64,000 nt of DNA from Aradus depressus (lineage: Eukaryota > Arthropoda > Insecta > Hemiptera > Aradidae), in assembly GCA_963662175.1 (NCBI GenBank), contig OY759219.1, forward strand, positions 48,414,675 through 48,478,674, written 5' to 3'. The notes under the pieces are model-generated. The model did no database searches and was not told the DNA's origin. It worked only from the letters and a program-made list of their open reading frames with translations. The translations under genes were made by a program, and so were the position numbers. Positions 22,167 through 33,090 of this stretch are shown one piece after another. Numbering within the stretch: position 1 is the stretch's first letter; every line of letters begins with the position of its first letter.

Positions 22167-22391
22167 AGTAGAGTATAAAGGCCGTTTGTGGCGCACAAGG
22201 GGGGGAGCAGGCGGTGGAGCAGAATTGAGGTGGAGCAGATGAAGTGTGGAGCAGAAGTGAGGTGGAGGTGGAGCAGAATTGAGGATCAGAATTGAGGAGG
22301 TGGAGCAGAATTGAGGAGCAGAAGTGAAGAGCAGAATTGTGGTGGTGGAGCAGAAGTGTTGAGGAGGTGGATCTGTGACAATCTTTGACCC

Positions 22392-22445
<54 letters not shown>

Positions 22446-22729
22446 CGGGTGCACCAGTAAATCACCCGGCCCGGCTATATCGTCGGGGAGGGAGTGGAAT
22501 TCTGTATTGTATCTTTATTACTTTATTACATCCAAATTGTTGCTATGGGTGTCTGGGAGAGGCAGCCCTTAGCCCCTTGCGGGCCTGACCGGCGCTCTCA
22601 GACCCCCTTGTGTTGCGGTCGCCTAGCGGCGCCGAGAGAGCTCGGGATCGGTGGTGTGGGGCTGCTTCTACATCGCGGTCGCCGGGGGTAGAACTCGGGC
22701 CTGGCCCGTCAATCTCCCCCGGCGCCGGG
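22446..22729 (-). other. R1-type LINE 3' UTR
   Basis: GC-rich sequence between the ORF2 stop and the poly(A) tail. Adjacent to the tail, GGGTG...CACCC (22447-22465) can fold into a short hairpin. Short open frames here are on both strands and are not assigned. Confidence 0.6.
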
Positions 22730-25700
22730 TCAAAGGGCCTTCTTCTGTTCCCGCCGGGAGGCGACAAACCGGCCGAACGCCGGATAGTTCGACTCCGTCA
22801 TCAACTCCGGCAGGCTCAATCCCAAATACGATCCTGTCTCGCGGATCAGCTCCACCCTAGACCCGTCGTACAGCGGACAATCAAGAACCACATGTTCTGC
22901 AGTCTCGATGCCGCTGCACGAGCAGTTCGGGCTATCTTTCCTCTTAAAGAAGAAGAGTTTGGAGTTGAAGTCGCCATGACCCGATAGTACCTGAGACGTC
23001 CAGTGATCAGGCTGTACCCAAGTGGAGCGCAGGCGGACCCGGACGTCAGGAAAGTACTTGTACGTCGTTCGACCATCGGAGGAGCGTGACCATCGCTGTT
23101 GCCACTTGTTTATTGTCCAGTCTTGGACAATGTACTTGCAACGCTCTGGTCTGTTCTGTCCACGTAGCTCGCTCTCCAGGGCAGTGCGCAAGGTCTCATC
23201 TATATCTGCTATCAGGGGCAAGTTGCGTCTACAGAAATACGAGGCGACCGCCCCGTCCAAGACCAAGTCTATGGGCGGAGCTCCCGCCAGCACCTGTAGC
23301 GCTGCCATGGAGACAGTACGATAGGCCCTTGTAACCCGTAGGAGGGCGGCTCTTTGGGCCTGTAGTAGTCTCGTCCTCTGCTGCTTGGTGGGGCGAAACC
23401 ACCACCCTGCAGCCGCGTACCGAGCTACCGCCTCGAATACCCCCGTGTAGATAGACGGCTCAGAGCGTTGAAAGTAGCATTTATCCTATCTTTGATGGCA
23501 ACAGCGTGGGGAGTCGCGTTGAAGCCCGGACCCAGTCTCACTCCCAGGTATGTGACTGTCTCAGGGAATTCGACGCGCATCCCTTGGATCTTCAAGGAGA
23601 AGGGGTGGCGGGCGTCAGTTCTCCCTCTCATCAGCAAGGCCTGAGTCTTCCTGGTTGAGAGGGCCAGCTTATTGGCGCAGCACCAGCTGTCGACGAAGTC
23701 GATGACGGCCTGGGCTGTGCGGGTTAGAGCTGCCCGGCTATCGGCGTGCACCGTGATTACGAGATCGTCAACATAGGCTACAGCCTTGTATTCACGATTT
23801 TCGAATTCACGGAGCAGTCCATTAAAGAGTAGGTTCCAGAGTGTTGGTCCTAAGACCGAGCCCTGGGGACATCCTCTGGTGATGTTCACCGATGTGCTAG
23901 CATACAACTGACTCACAGTCGCGGAACGGCCGTCAAGGAAGCTGGAAATCAGCCCAAATATATTCCTAGGCGGTCCCATAGCACGCAGTCGCGTGAGGAT
24001 GGCAGGCCACCAGGCGCAATCGAACGCCGCCGCGATGTCGAAGAAGATACTGAGGGCATATTTGCCTCTGTTCCCCTCGACATCCGACCTTAGCGTTATC
24101 AACGCGTCCTCGGTTGACCTGCCCCTCAAGCAACCATATTGTCTAAGGGATACGAAGGCGTATACCTGGGTGCGAATTCTGTCGAGGACGAGTCCTTCAA
24201 GGATCTTACCAAACAGAGACAGAAGACTGATTGGTCTGTAGCTGCTTGCCAAGGAAAGGTCCCTATCTCCAGGCTTGACAAACGTGCACACCATGGCACG
24301 TTTCCAAGCACTCGGGAAGTGGCCTTGTCTTAGGCAGGCATTGTAAAGGAAGAGTAGATCTGACTTAATGTCCGGGTAGGCTTTCTTGATTATGGCCGCA
24401 TCCATGAGATCACTCCCAGGGGCGCCACCACTCTTCTGCCTCCCAATCACTAGGGCTAGATCTAGATCATCCCAATCAGGAGCATCCTCCGTGTCCGGCA
24501 AGTCACGAGCTGCACGCCTGATGTTACGTTGGGTGAGTGTATCCCCCGCCAGGTCGTCCTCCGGGAAGGCCTGTCTTAGGTACGTCTCGCCGGCCTCTTC
24601 CAGGGACAAGGCATGTTGCATGCCATCCCTGATCGAAGCCACCGGGGCGACGGCCTTAAACCTCCCAGTGGCGACCCGATAGAGAATCCCCCACGGGTTT
24701 TTGCTAGACTCAACGAATTTCCTCCAGCTTGTTCTCTTGACGGCTTCGATACCTCGACCGTAGGCTTCGCTGAGCTGTCGGTACTCCTCCCTGCAAATTA
24801 CCCGATGGAATTGATCGCGGCACCGCTGGTACCGCCTCCTGGCACGATAAACTGCCCTCTTGGCGAGGGTGAGGTTCTCATTCCACCAGGGGACTTTCCT
24901 CAGCCGGTCGACCTTCTCGGGAATGGTCTCGTCGGCAGCCCTCAGCAGGACACTACTGAGCCTTTCGACGCCCTCATCAATCTGGTCGATCGGATCGGAG
25001 CCCCTGAGACCTTCCCAGTCCTCGTCACAGGAGTAGGCAGCAGCGGCGGCCACGAAGGCTTCCGGTATCGCTTTGCGAGTAGCAAAGCGAGGATCCCTAG
25101 GCCTGACCGCCGCTAGCTGGGCATCGAAGAGACTCACGTCCAGGACGTCATGGTCACTAGACGTAATTCCCCGGACACTCCAGCCATCGACAGCCCTGTA
25201 TAGTTCTCCCGAAACCAACGTGACGTCGATGTGCGATTCTCCTTGAGGGCCATGAAAAGTGGGCGGACAATGCTGATCATTGACTATACACAGATCATGG
25301 CGGGCGATCAACTCCATTAGTCTGTCACCCCGGCGGTCGGTGCGAACCGACCACCAGGAGACAGACCAGGCATTGGCGTCCGCCATGACTATGATTTGGC
25401 ACCCCGCCAGCTCGCCCAACACATGATCCAAGTGGCCCAACTGCAGGTCTATGTGCTCAGACGGCGGGAAATATCCGCTGATCACATAGCAATCGACGTT
25501 GGCGTGCCTGATGCAGGCCACAGCAATGTGGCTGGTGGAGAGATGGTGAAGCGCCATCACATCTACCTGGGGGCCGGTTACAACGATTGCGGCCATTGGC
25601 CGTTCGTTGTTCCGTGCGCCAGTTATTATTCTGTGGCTTATACCAAGGCCTGCCACGCGATTTCCTACGCAGTAGGGTTTCTGTAGAGCCAGGAGTTGGA

Positions 25701-25809
25701 CGGACTCAGCATACACCAGTTCACGCAGCTCGTCCGCCACTCTCTTGCGCCTATTCATGTTGAGCTGGACAACGTGAATACCCGCATGTGCCCTCACTCT
25801 ACCCGCCAT
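22730..25809 (-). pseudogene. R1-type ORF2: endonuclease and reverse transcriptase, one frameshift
   Basis: The start ATG at 25809-25807 lies inside ATGGCGGGTAG, which also holds the ORF1 stop, as in R1 elements. The endonuclease starts HVVQLNMNRRKRVADEL and includes MADANAWS and SDHDVLDV. The reverse transcriptase has GAPGSDLMDAA, FDCAWWPAILTRL, the clade-typical CPQGSVLGPTLWNLLFN, and AYVDDL at the active site. A C-terminal CxC...H...C motif (CSCSGIETAEHVVLDC) follows. The frame shifts once near 23455; after that it continues, without stops, to 22730. Without that break it would be about 1,026 residues, the family norm. It cuts target DNA and copies element RNA into it. Confidence 0.9.
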
Positions 25810-27547
25810 AGTCCGTGCGCGAGGCCAGCTTCTCAAGCGCGCGGATATATGACGGGCAAGTGGTGCTATCAGCGCTGTGGGGCACACCCGGTTTTCGGCT
25901 GCCGCAGTTGCAACACTTCGGCGGCATCGCTTTCTTGCTGCAGCTGGAGCTGTCATGCCCTGTATGTGCACACCAGACACATACCTTCTCCTCTGCTGGG
26001 CACCACTTCTCTGGATGGCCGAAGCCATGGCACTTCGTACACCTGGTTACATCGAGGGTGTCCCGCACGACACAAGTGAACCACCCTAGGGTGATCCTGC
26101 CGGTGGCAATGAGGGCCCGTCGGGTGGCAGGGGTGACCTCAACCACCCAGCGCACCGTCGGTCTGCCAGGGGGGCCCCTTTTATAGATGGGAACAATGGG
26201 TGAGAGGGCGGGGTACTGAGCTTGGAACCTCCTGGTGAGGTCCCCGGCCGACCAGCCGGCTGGCACATCAAGGACCGCTAAGCGCGGTCGTCTTCTGTGT
26301 AGCGCCTCCGCCCGCAAGCCCAACTCCTGGAGTCGGGCGTTGGACGTTAGCGCAGCCAGCTCCTCAGCCGAGGACACCTCCAGGAGAATTCCCCCCCTCC
26401 TGGCGGGTCTGCTGCATTTCATGGTGATTCCGAGTTCTCCCGGCGTCACCTGATCCATCGCGTCGGCGAGGGGTCGTTTGTCCTCTTTGTTGGACAGCTC
26501 AACCACAGCCAGAAACGTCTTCGGTCGATTCTGGTTTTCCCCAGCTGTGGCGAGCTGTCTGAGGACATCCTCCTTCCTCTTGGTGGGAGGGGGCGGTTCT
26601 CGACCCGGGGGGGTTGCCCCCGTTGCAGGTGCTGCTTTGAGGTCGAACGGCAGGCGTCATCTTCCCTCTCTTCTTCCTCGCCACCGTCGTCCACGAAGCA
26701 GCCGCAGGATACTCGTCATCGGTGAGGGTGGCGGGGGGGGGGGGGGGGGGTGAGGACGGGGAAGAGGTCGCTCTGACTTCCACCCTTCGACTGGGCACTG
26801 AAGGGGGGGCACGGGGGGCCTTGGTGGGTTTAGAGGGGTTTTCGTGGGGGAGGGGAACGTCGCCTGGAAGCTTCGTCGCCTGGACCTCTCCCGGGCCAGG
26901 AGCGGGGAGGGAGGGGGCCGCTGCGCAAGGCGTCGCTTTCTTCACCGCTCCTCCCTTCTTCGCTGCAACTGTTAGCGGCGACCTGTGCAGGGGGGGGGGG
27001 GGGGGTGGTCCACTGGACCCCTGGACGGGGGTCGCTGGGGGGGCCCGGCCAAGCTAGCGGCGACCGTAGTCGCCACCGCCTCAGCCAGCCCGCCCGCGAT
27101 CCGCTCCGCCATCCTGACTTTGGCCTCGGCCACCTCCAGCGCTGACGACATCAGGACAAGGAGGCGGGCAATCCCCTTGCTTGCCCGCCCCTTGTCCGCG
27201 ATATTCGCATTACTTTTTTGAAGGATGGCCAAGACCTCCACCTGAATGGCGCAGGCCTCATCCAGGGGGTTCCTGGGGCGGTCCTCCTGTTCAGGGGTCT
27301 CATCGTTCGGGCTCATCCGGACTCTCCTGCCCACGGGGTCTTCTCGTGTTTCCTCTACGTCCGCCTCTCTGCCGTCCCTGTGGCCATTTCGGCCCATCGG
27401 CGACCTCACCAGAGCCCGAGTCGCCGTAAAGACATCGGCTTCGGAAATTTCTTCTTCTTGTCGGGCGGGTGGGGGGGCTGGGTTGGGCGGGGCGTGTGGA
27501 GATTCTACTACGCCGCAGGGACTCGCGACGAGTGGCGTGGAGTCCAT
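25799..27547 (-). pseudogene. R1-type ORF1: Gag-like protein, frame broken at G runs
   Basis: Three overlapping frames (27547-26972, 26945-26499, 26506-25799) together span one ORF1. The C-terminal frame carries CCHC knuckles (CTKCHGFGHPEKWC, CVWCAHTGHDSSSC, CCNC). The N-terminal part is Pro/Glu-rich, with an Ala-rich helix ending in ATTVAASLAG. The breaks fall at or near a 16-nt G run (26990-27005), an 18-nt G run (26733-26750) and 26506-26499. Two of the three lie at homopolymers, so they may be replication or sequencing slips and not old damage. Confidence 0.85.
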
Positions 27548-27881
27548 TAGAGGCTAAGTCCAGGCTTGGACTGACTGCGGGAGGGTGGGCGTGGCCCGGT
27601 CTCCCCACCTGGCGGCTGACCCTACCTCCCCTAAACGTTAGGAGAACGTTAGCTTAAACGTTAGCACTACGATAATATAGATGCTACTCACAAAGTTCCG
27701 GGTAGCTGCGAATTCGCTCGATGGACTTCCCTGATTTTTCTTGGGAAGGTCCGTGGGGTGGCCTGGCAAAATTCTACAGCGAAGACACAGCACTAAAATC
27801 ACTTAAGTTCACTTTTTCGGGGCTAAAACACGGAGCACACACAGACACCACCTCTCACCTCGGGCGCTCATACGAGACTCC
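27548..27881 (-). other. R1-type LINE 5' UTR
   Basis: The region between the 5' end of the LINE (next to the target duplication at 27882) and the ORF1 start. No stop-free long frame and no repeats are seen. Confidence 0.6.
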
Positions 27882-28569
27882 GACAATCTTTGACCCATAC
27901 CCGGCTCCGAATCACCAACCATCGTACATCCCCATCTCAAATCTCCCCTCCCCCTTTGAATCACCCACCATAGTACATCCCCATCACAATAAGTTTCCGC
28001 TCTCCCTCTAAACCTCAATAAGTTTCCACTCTCCCTCTAAACCTCAATAAGTTTCCACTCTCCCTCTAAACCCTATTTTTATATAACGTTCAAGTCATAC
28101 ATTTTCAGATATCAAGTAACAATTATGATATTTTTTAAGCCTGATTTCGTGACCTTGAACAGGCACTTGCGTGATCAAGCATGTCGAACCCTGCATTCGA
28201 ACCTTATCATGTCCTATCATCATTGTATTCAGTATTATTTTAAACTGGAGTATTATGATGGAAAAATCGCCTACCTACCCTTTTGAGCATGCCGTCCTTC
28301 GGTGCCTTGAATAGTATTGCATTTAAAAATATAATTCAAAGCTCGTCATATTGAGTATGTTGTCCGATTGGAGTAATATGTGAGAAAAAAATCATTTATC
28401 TTCAATTCCGAGCACGCTGTCCTTTGGTGTTATTTGTGAATTCTTGTTTTTTATTTATTTTTATTTACTATGGTTTGAAAATGACTTTCGTATCTGAAGA
28501 GGTTAAGTCGTTGTTTACATGTTCAAACATGTCGAGACCTGTTGCTGCAGGCATACTTCACCATCATAT

Positions 28570-30055
28570 ACACAAAGAATACAAATTTTGGGATATTGGG
28601 ACAAGTATAAAAAGTACACTTAATTTTTAATAGCATGGATTTTTATTTAGTCTCATTTACATAGATTTTTGTATTGTATTTCATATTATATTTTCAATGT
28701 TTTCTTGATTCTTCCATCGTTCGTAGTGCGTTTCATATCCGTCACTTACATCCCCAGCCTAGCGCCCCAGCAGCTGCGGAGTCAGCAGTATATCTTAGCT
28801 TATATATACGCTCCTTTCCCCCCACCAGTCAGTCTGTCATTAGCCATCCTTCATGTAACATCTCTTGTACCATCTAAATAAGTGTTAATTGTCAAATAAA
28901 GTTTTTAAAAAGTTCTTTAGTGAAGTGCGAGATTTAATTGGCGCCCGAACAGGGACTAGCGCTGTTGAATTAGGAACCAGAAGCGCAGCTTTAAGGAAGA
29001 CTGACGCCGTTCCGAAAAGGAGGAGTTAAGAAGATCCGAAGAAATACCAGATATTTATTCTGCAACAGGACCTGGACTCTTCCACAACAGAAGTATTTCA
29101 ATACTTATCCTGCTAGCCATCAACCCAACCATCGAATCAACCCTTCAGAACTTCCAGGAACTTGAGGTAGTTTAAAACATTTATTAGGTTAAGAATTTTT
29201 ATATGTTGAATGACTAATTTATCTGACAGACTCAACATTAACAGACAAATAGACACTATGACACAATCACCACCCACTATGACACAATCACAACCCACCA
29301 TGACTTCCTATTCAATGACACGAGATGATTACGAACACATCCCTACTTACGATGGTAATCCAGGAGACTTGATATATTTTATAGAGGCAGTCACCTCTGT
29401 CTTTAACTCGGTCTGCCAAGATACAAATTTACTACAGAATCAAAATCATGCACGTCTCCTAACCAAAGTAAAATCTAGACTAGTAGGAAATGCCAGACAT
29501 TGTCTCCTTACAAACACATTTAACACTGTACAAGACATTCTATTTTATTTACAAAACTCTTTCAAAGATTCACGGACAATAGAACAATTATCCGCCGAAC
29601 TCTTTAACATTAGACCCCATTACAAAGAAAAACCCCTACAATACATTGACAGAATTGCAAACGTGAGAGCCTTAATTTTTTCAAGAGCAAAAATGGAAAA
29701 TATAGATCAAACAGAATATATGCGTATGAAGGATCTAGAAATAAATTACCATGTTAGATCTAACCTTCATCCCGATCTGTGTGACTTCTTAGCCCATGTC
29801 AATTTAAAACATCTAGACGATCTAAGAAACTCCTTGCACAATGACGCTTCTCACATAATGGACAGACTATACGGGAACAGACAAGACTTTTACCCAAAAC
29901 CTCGAATCCAAAACAACCGTTTATGGAACCCACCAGTACAGCGGGAACCTAGATATAATTTTCCCCCTCGAGACTACCAACAAACCTTTAACCAACCTAG
30001 ACACAATTTTCCCCCTCGAGATTATCAACAAACCTTCAACCAACCTAGATATAAT
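28570..30055 (+). mobile_element. Ty3/gypsy-like LTR retrotransposon fragment
   Basis: It contains a primer-binding site TGGCGCCCGAACAGGGAC (28939-28956), the 18-nt complement of the tRNA-Lys(UUU) 3' end. The site is preceded by an LTR-like region with TATATATACGCTCC near 28800 and AATAAAG near 28896, and followed by a leader and a gag frame. No protease, RT, integrase or second LTR is found before similarity ends at about 30055. It sits just inside the left Maverick repeat. The LTR start is not resolved. Confidence 0.75.
28939..28956 (+). promoter_or_regulatory. Retrotransposon primer-binding site (tRNA-Lys)
   Basis: TGGCGCCCGAACAGGGAC is the exact complement of the last 18 nt, including CCA, of tRNA-Lys(UUU), the primer used by lentiviruses and some insect retroelements. 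It marks the end of the 5' LTR two to three bases upstream. Confidence 0.9.
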
Positions 30056-30100
30056 TTCTTCTTTGGGTTCTTGTTTTGCAAAACAAAATTTATATACTGA
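29210..30100 (+). CDS. Gag of LTR retrotransposon, C-terminus truncated
   Basis: This 296-codon frame encodes a capsid-like protein. Residues near 44-66 (IPTYDGNPGDLIYFIEAV) match the start of Ty3/gypsy-type Gag capsid regions, followed by a helical domain. The C-terminal part has a repeated 17-residue block (PRYNFPPRDYQQTFNQ, then PRHNF...) and no zinc knuckle before similarity is lost. The last residues FFGFLFCKTKFIY look like read-through into foreign sequence at about 30055, so the gene is cut there. The start ATG follows the leader 250 nt after the primer site. Confidence 0.75.
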   Translation: MTNLSDRLNINRQIDTMTQSPPTMTQSQPTMTSYSMTRDDYEHIPTYDGNPGDLIYFIEAVTSVFNSVCQDTNLLQNQNHARLLTKVKSRLVGNARHCLLTNTFNTVQDILFYLQNSFKDSRTIEQLSAELFNIRPHYKEKPLQYIDRIANVRALIFSRAKMENIDQTEYMRMKDLEINYHVRSNLHPDLCDFLAHVNLKHLDDLRNSLHNDASHIMDRLYGNRQDFYPKPRIQNNRLWNPPVQREPRYNFPPRDYQQTFNQPRHNFPPRDYQQTFNQPRYNFFFGFLFCKTKFIY

Positions 30101-30561
30101 AACAGAACTAAATTGTTAGATTCATATAAGCACCTTTCTTAGTAGAAAGCCTCCCCACCGCGTCAAGGTGAAGGTGCGTCGAGAAGGAATGGTTGAAGTA
30201 GCTTTTATTTAAAAAAAAATTGTCTGCGTGAGTCTAAAACTCCCCCCAACCTGCAGGCATTTACACAATCATGGTCTGCGGGCATCTATAACCTCTCCAA
30301 ACCTTCACTCATACGACCTGCGTGCATCAATAGCCTCTCCAAGCCTTCATCCCCACAACCTGCAGGTATTTATAGCTTTCCTCACCACCCCAATGAAAGC
30401 TACCTCAACAATATAACCAGCTTTACCTTTATATAAATTAATATAAAGAACAATAGAAAATAAACTTATTTTTGAAACGAAAAAGCGTTTCTATTAGGTA
30501 AATTAATTCAAAATTTTCATTTTGAAGAAAAAAACAAAATTAATAGTATTACTTTATGAAC
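30101..30561. repeat. Spacer with three diverged 60-bp repeats
   Basis: Between the gag fragment and the first Maverick gene. At 30235-30385, three diverged copies of a roughly 60-bp unit contain CCTGCAGGCATTTA/TCTGCGGGCATCTA followed by CCTCTCCAA. No gene is recognised. Confidence 0.55.
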
Positions 30562-31072
30562 TTAAAAAAAGAATAGCAATATAATATCAAAATTGGACAT
30601 TATCCAGTCTCTTAATACGTGAACCCCATAATGAGTACACATGTTAGGGGTTTTAGAATGCAAAAGGCACTCTGATCCTGAAATAGGAGTTAATGTTTCA
30701 ACTCTTGGGCAACCATAATCTTCCATATTGACAATATTCTCGTGTTTAAGTAAATGATATAAAAATCTCTTCTTTTCCAATCCCTTGACAAAAATGTATC
30801 GATATTTCAGTAGATTAGTCAGTAGAATTGTTTCAACTTCTTCGTATTCTGTTTCCCCATCTACTCCATTCTAATCTGTGGTAATTTTTCATAAGCCATC
30901 TGTTTGATCTTATGCTCTTTACATTTGTAATAGGTTGTTTAGGGGGTTTGAATATCCAGTGTCTACTAGCATAGCGGGTAACGTCCATAATGGACAGTTC
31001 TTTCAAAATATATTCCAAGTTATCGTCGAGGAAACACTGAATCTCAACAATAACCGCTTCGTTGGAGGCCAT
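30562..31072 (-). pseudogene. Conserved Maverick protein, one frame change
   Basis: The start is ATG at 31072, only 15 nt after the promoter copy. The N-terminal part reads VIVEIQCFLDDNLEYILKEL and WIFKPP, and the later part, in another frame, has NIVNMEDYGCPRVE and C..H...MCTHYG. This pattern (EIQ.F.....YI.KEL, IFKPP, then ED.GCP with Cys/His) is found in an uncharacterised protein common in insect Mavericks. The two parts join through one frame change near 30865. Combined length would be about 170 residues. The function is unknown; the Cys/His residues could bind metal. Confidence 0.7.
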
Positions 31073-31077
31073 GCTTG

Positions 31078-31245
31078 CAACTGAGGTATGAAGAATGAGC
31101 TACCTCGTTGGGAGCGGGTCCTTATATAGACCGAGTTGACGCATGCGCAGTAGTCGAAAAAAAAGGGGAGGGGGAACTGCAAGAGTTGACATGTCGTCAA
31201 CAAGCAGTGACATGTATGTTCATGAATATACATGTTTTTGCATGT
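31078..31245 (-). promoter_or_regulatory. Maverick TATA promoter, copy 1
   Basis: On the minus strand the order is GTTGACGACATGTCAACTC, a C-rich stretch, GACTACTGCGCATGCGTCAA, GGTCTATATAAGGACC (TATA box) and then CTCATTCTTCATACCTCAGT, an initiator-like region, about 15 nt before the ATG at 31072. ACGCATGCGCAG fits the NRF1/Ewg-type palindrome. The same 120 bp, with few changes, recurs at 40930-41060 ahead of the polymerase gene. The TATA box and spacing make a core promoter likely; factor binding is inference. Confidence 0.75.
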
Positions 31246-31268
31246 ACTGATTGAAACAGGGTTGTTAT

Positions 31269-32492
31269 TTATAGCAGTCTTCGTAATACGTTTGTGAGCG
31301 GATTGTATTCTATGGCGCTATCATGTATGATTATGCAATAAGCCGTGGTATCAGCAGGGAAAGCTTGCGTCGCTTCAAATTCTAGACGAACGTCCACCGG
31401 CCCGGTCTTAATGGACTCCGATTGCTTTGAACAATCCATTACTGCTAAATGAGCTTTGTCCTTGAAATTTTGAAAAGAAAGTTGGGGGTGTGATGGTAAT
31501 TCGGGATAATATGAGCTTTGCAAAGCTGCGTACATGTAGTACAAAACCGCATACTGATTTCTATCAAAGTTAATATTAAGATCAACACAGGGATATGATT
31601 TCGAATTTAGGTACAGTTTAACATTGGACAGATGACAGTGATCAAAATAGGCAGCATCCCGCTGAATGTTATTTGTCCTGTTGGTAGAGAATGCTAATAT
31701 TATGTATCGAGGTTCTGATTAGATGTTTTAACCGCCCACACTTGTCTTTGTGTAGCAGGTAATAGCGGGTATTCGTACAACTCCCAGCTCCTGAAACCAA
31801 CCGAAATTACTTTCTCCGATCTCAAATGTCGAAGAAGCGATAATCTTCTATATTCATTAACTGTTACGTACGGGAGTTTCCAACAAAGTTTGGTAAGCTC
31901 GATTTTAGCCCTTTCTGCTAGGTTATTTTCATTATTAGCCCCGCCTAAGTAACAATTGTCGTCTCTTTTGGATCTGATAAGCACCAATTCCTGTTTAACG
32001 TTAATTATAACTTTTTTATAATCTTCTGCGAAAGCAAGAAGGCTGCTGAGAGGTATACAAAAGTTGAAATATCCCTCAGGCGATGTAATGTTCAAAGTAC
32101 TGCTATTAGGAGAACACCAGCTGACTCTCCAGATTGACTGACCCGTTTCTGTACGACACTAACCCCTTCAAAGTGGTAGTTATACCCGGATTTCTAACCC
32201 GATCTATTTCGATTCCACATAAATCATACCTGATTTCATCAAATAAGAATGCGAATGCATTATTCGTTAATTTGGATGATGTAGGTACCGCCGTCCCATC
32301 CTCTTTCAAAAATCGACCTTCTAAATAAAGAAAATTGTACGATGGCAAAGTGTATATGTTTTGATGTTGTACAGCAATTCTTATTTCATCTCCAGCCTGA
32401 AGTTTACTCGACGCGTAAGGTTAATGAGAATGATATTCCACGCATTCTATGGAACTATCCAAAGTTGCGTGTTCCAAATCTAAGATGTCCAT
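31269..32492 (-). pseudogene. Maverick major capsid protein (double jelly-roll type), broken
   Basis: The frame starts at ATG 32492 and ends at the stop at 31269, about 408 codons. Recognisable blocks are the N-terminal IRIAVQHQNIYTLPSYNFLY, then FLFDEIRYDLCGIEIDRVRN and GITTTLKG, the central PEGYFNFCIPLS, and the C-terminal VDVRLEFEA...CIIIHDSAIEYNPLT. Their order matches Polinton major capsid proteins, which are related to adenovirus hexon-type capsids. Lesions are one in-frame TAA (32423-32421) and frame changes near 32110 and 31710, so this copy cannot make capsid. It lies between the protease and the conserved gene at 30562. Confidence 0.85.
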
Positions 32493-32680
32493 GTCGAGGA
32501 CAATACTTTGTACCCAACCAAACGAAGAAAGGAAATATTCTCTTTAGTCAGAGGTGTTGACCCTTTGACAGTTCTAGGTAGAATAAACGTTTGTGATGAT
32601 TTCCTATCGCCTTTATATACTCTTCTGATATGCATAATTCGAGGTCCAGACGATGAATGAATGAAATTACGAATGAGAGT

Positions 32681-32908
32681 CTAATTTATAAGATTTAACA
32701 GGAATAATAAACATAAATGACCACAGATATTTGAGTTGGGGCTTTGAAAGGTTTTGCAGTCAAACGTTATACGACACCCTTTCAGATAGCGCACAAGCTC
32801 CGAAGGGGGGCCACTTGTGCCCGCACTATCAAAGAATTTAACGTATTTCCCATTTTTCCTGTAGCACACCCAATGAGTTCCTTTGCCTCTACTTTTATCT
32901 AAATTCAA
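32681..32908 (-). pseudogene. Maverick cysteine protease (adenain/Ulp1 type), 5' truncated
   Basis: A frame of about 75 codons holds the catalytic core of the maturation protease: His in GKGTHWVCYRK, Asp in KFFDSAGT, Gln in FQSPNS and Cys in NICGHLCLLF. Family members have a longer N-terminal part. Here a stop lies directly upstream in frame, and the preceding DNA is a small remnant of another gene, so an internal deletion has probably removed the start. Role in the family: cleavage of capsid precursors. It sits between the integrase and capsid genes, as in other Mavericks. Confidence 0.85.
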
Positions 32909-32944
32909 AATAGCGTTTTCTTTACTGTACGATTAATTTTGAGT

Positions 32945-33032
32945 ATTCTGTGAGTTCCTCCAATTTTTTTAGGAGTCAGAATCACGCGCTTTTTTTTTTA
33001 ACTACCTTCTTTTTCCTGGATTTACTGTCCAT
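32945..33032 (-). pseudogene. Remnant of small Maverick virion-type protein
   Basis: From ATG at 33032 the frame reads a Lys/Arg-rich start (MDSKSRKKKVV). An A run (32990-32999) puts it out of frame, and the continuing frame reads KRVILTPKKIGG. A basic stretch followed by RVI..PK.GG resembles the start of a small, basic then hydrophobic protein found next to the protease in Mavericks. The hydrophobic part is absent, which fits a deletion joining it to the protease gene. Confidence 0.4.
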
Positions 33033-33090
33033 GATGTTCACAGTACGAAGATTCAATGAAGAATGGAAGATACACGTAGGATTACTTTTT

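Larger units (their letters stand above)
22392..27881 (-). mobile_element. R1-clade non-LTR retrotransposon in Maverick repeat
   Basis: This reverse-oriented LINE of about 5.49 kb is flanked by a perfect 15-bp target duplication GACAATCTTTGACCC (22377-22391 and 27882-27896) and ends in a 52-nt T run (22394-22445), its poly(A) tail. It is much GC-richer than its surroundings. ORF1 and ORF2 overlap by 11 nt. Motifs place it in the R1 clade, but it is not in ribosomal DNA, so it is a dispersed member of that clade. Perfect duplications and an uninterrupted tail suggest a recent insertion. Confidence 0.92.
22167..28556. repeat. Maverick left terminal inverted repeat (split by LINE)
   Basis: The left repeat consists of 22167-22391 and 27882-28556. 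It matches the reverse complement of 41600-43158 from the outer end to GCAGGCATAC. It contains two minisatellites: degenerate GGAGCAGAATTGAGG/GGAGCAGAAGTGAGG units at 22195-22375 and a roughly 30-bp AATAAGTTTCC..CTCTCCCTCTAAACC unit in three copies near 27990-28075. The two terminal repeats differ in copy number and in a tandem duplication on the right side. Confidence 0.88.

Noticed and set aside
22140..22588. Poly-Lys and poly-Phe frames around 22394-22445
   Set aside because: They read through the poly(A) tail of the LINE.
28570..30100. Endogenous retrovirus because of the lentivirus-type primer site
   Set aside because: tRNA-Lys is used by many retroelements; only gag is present and it looks Ty3/gypsy-like, with no env.
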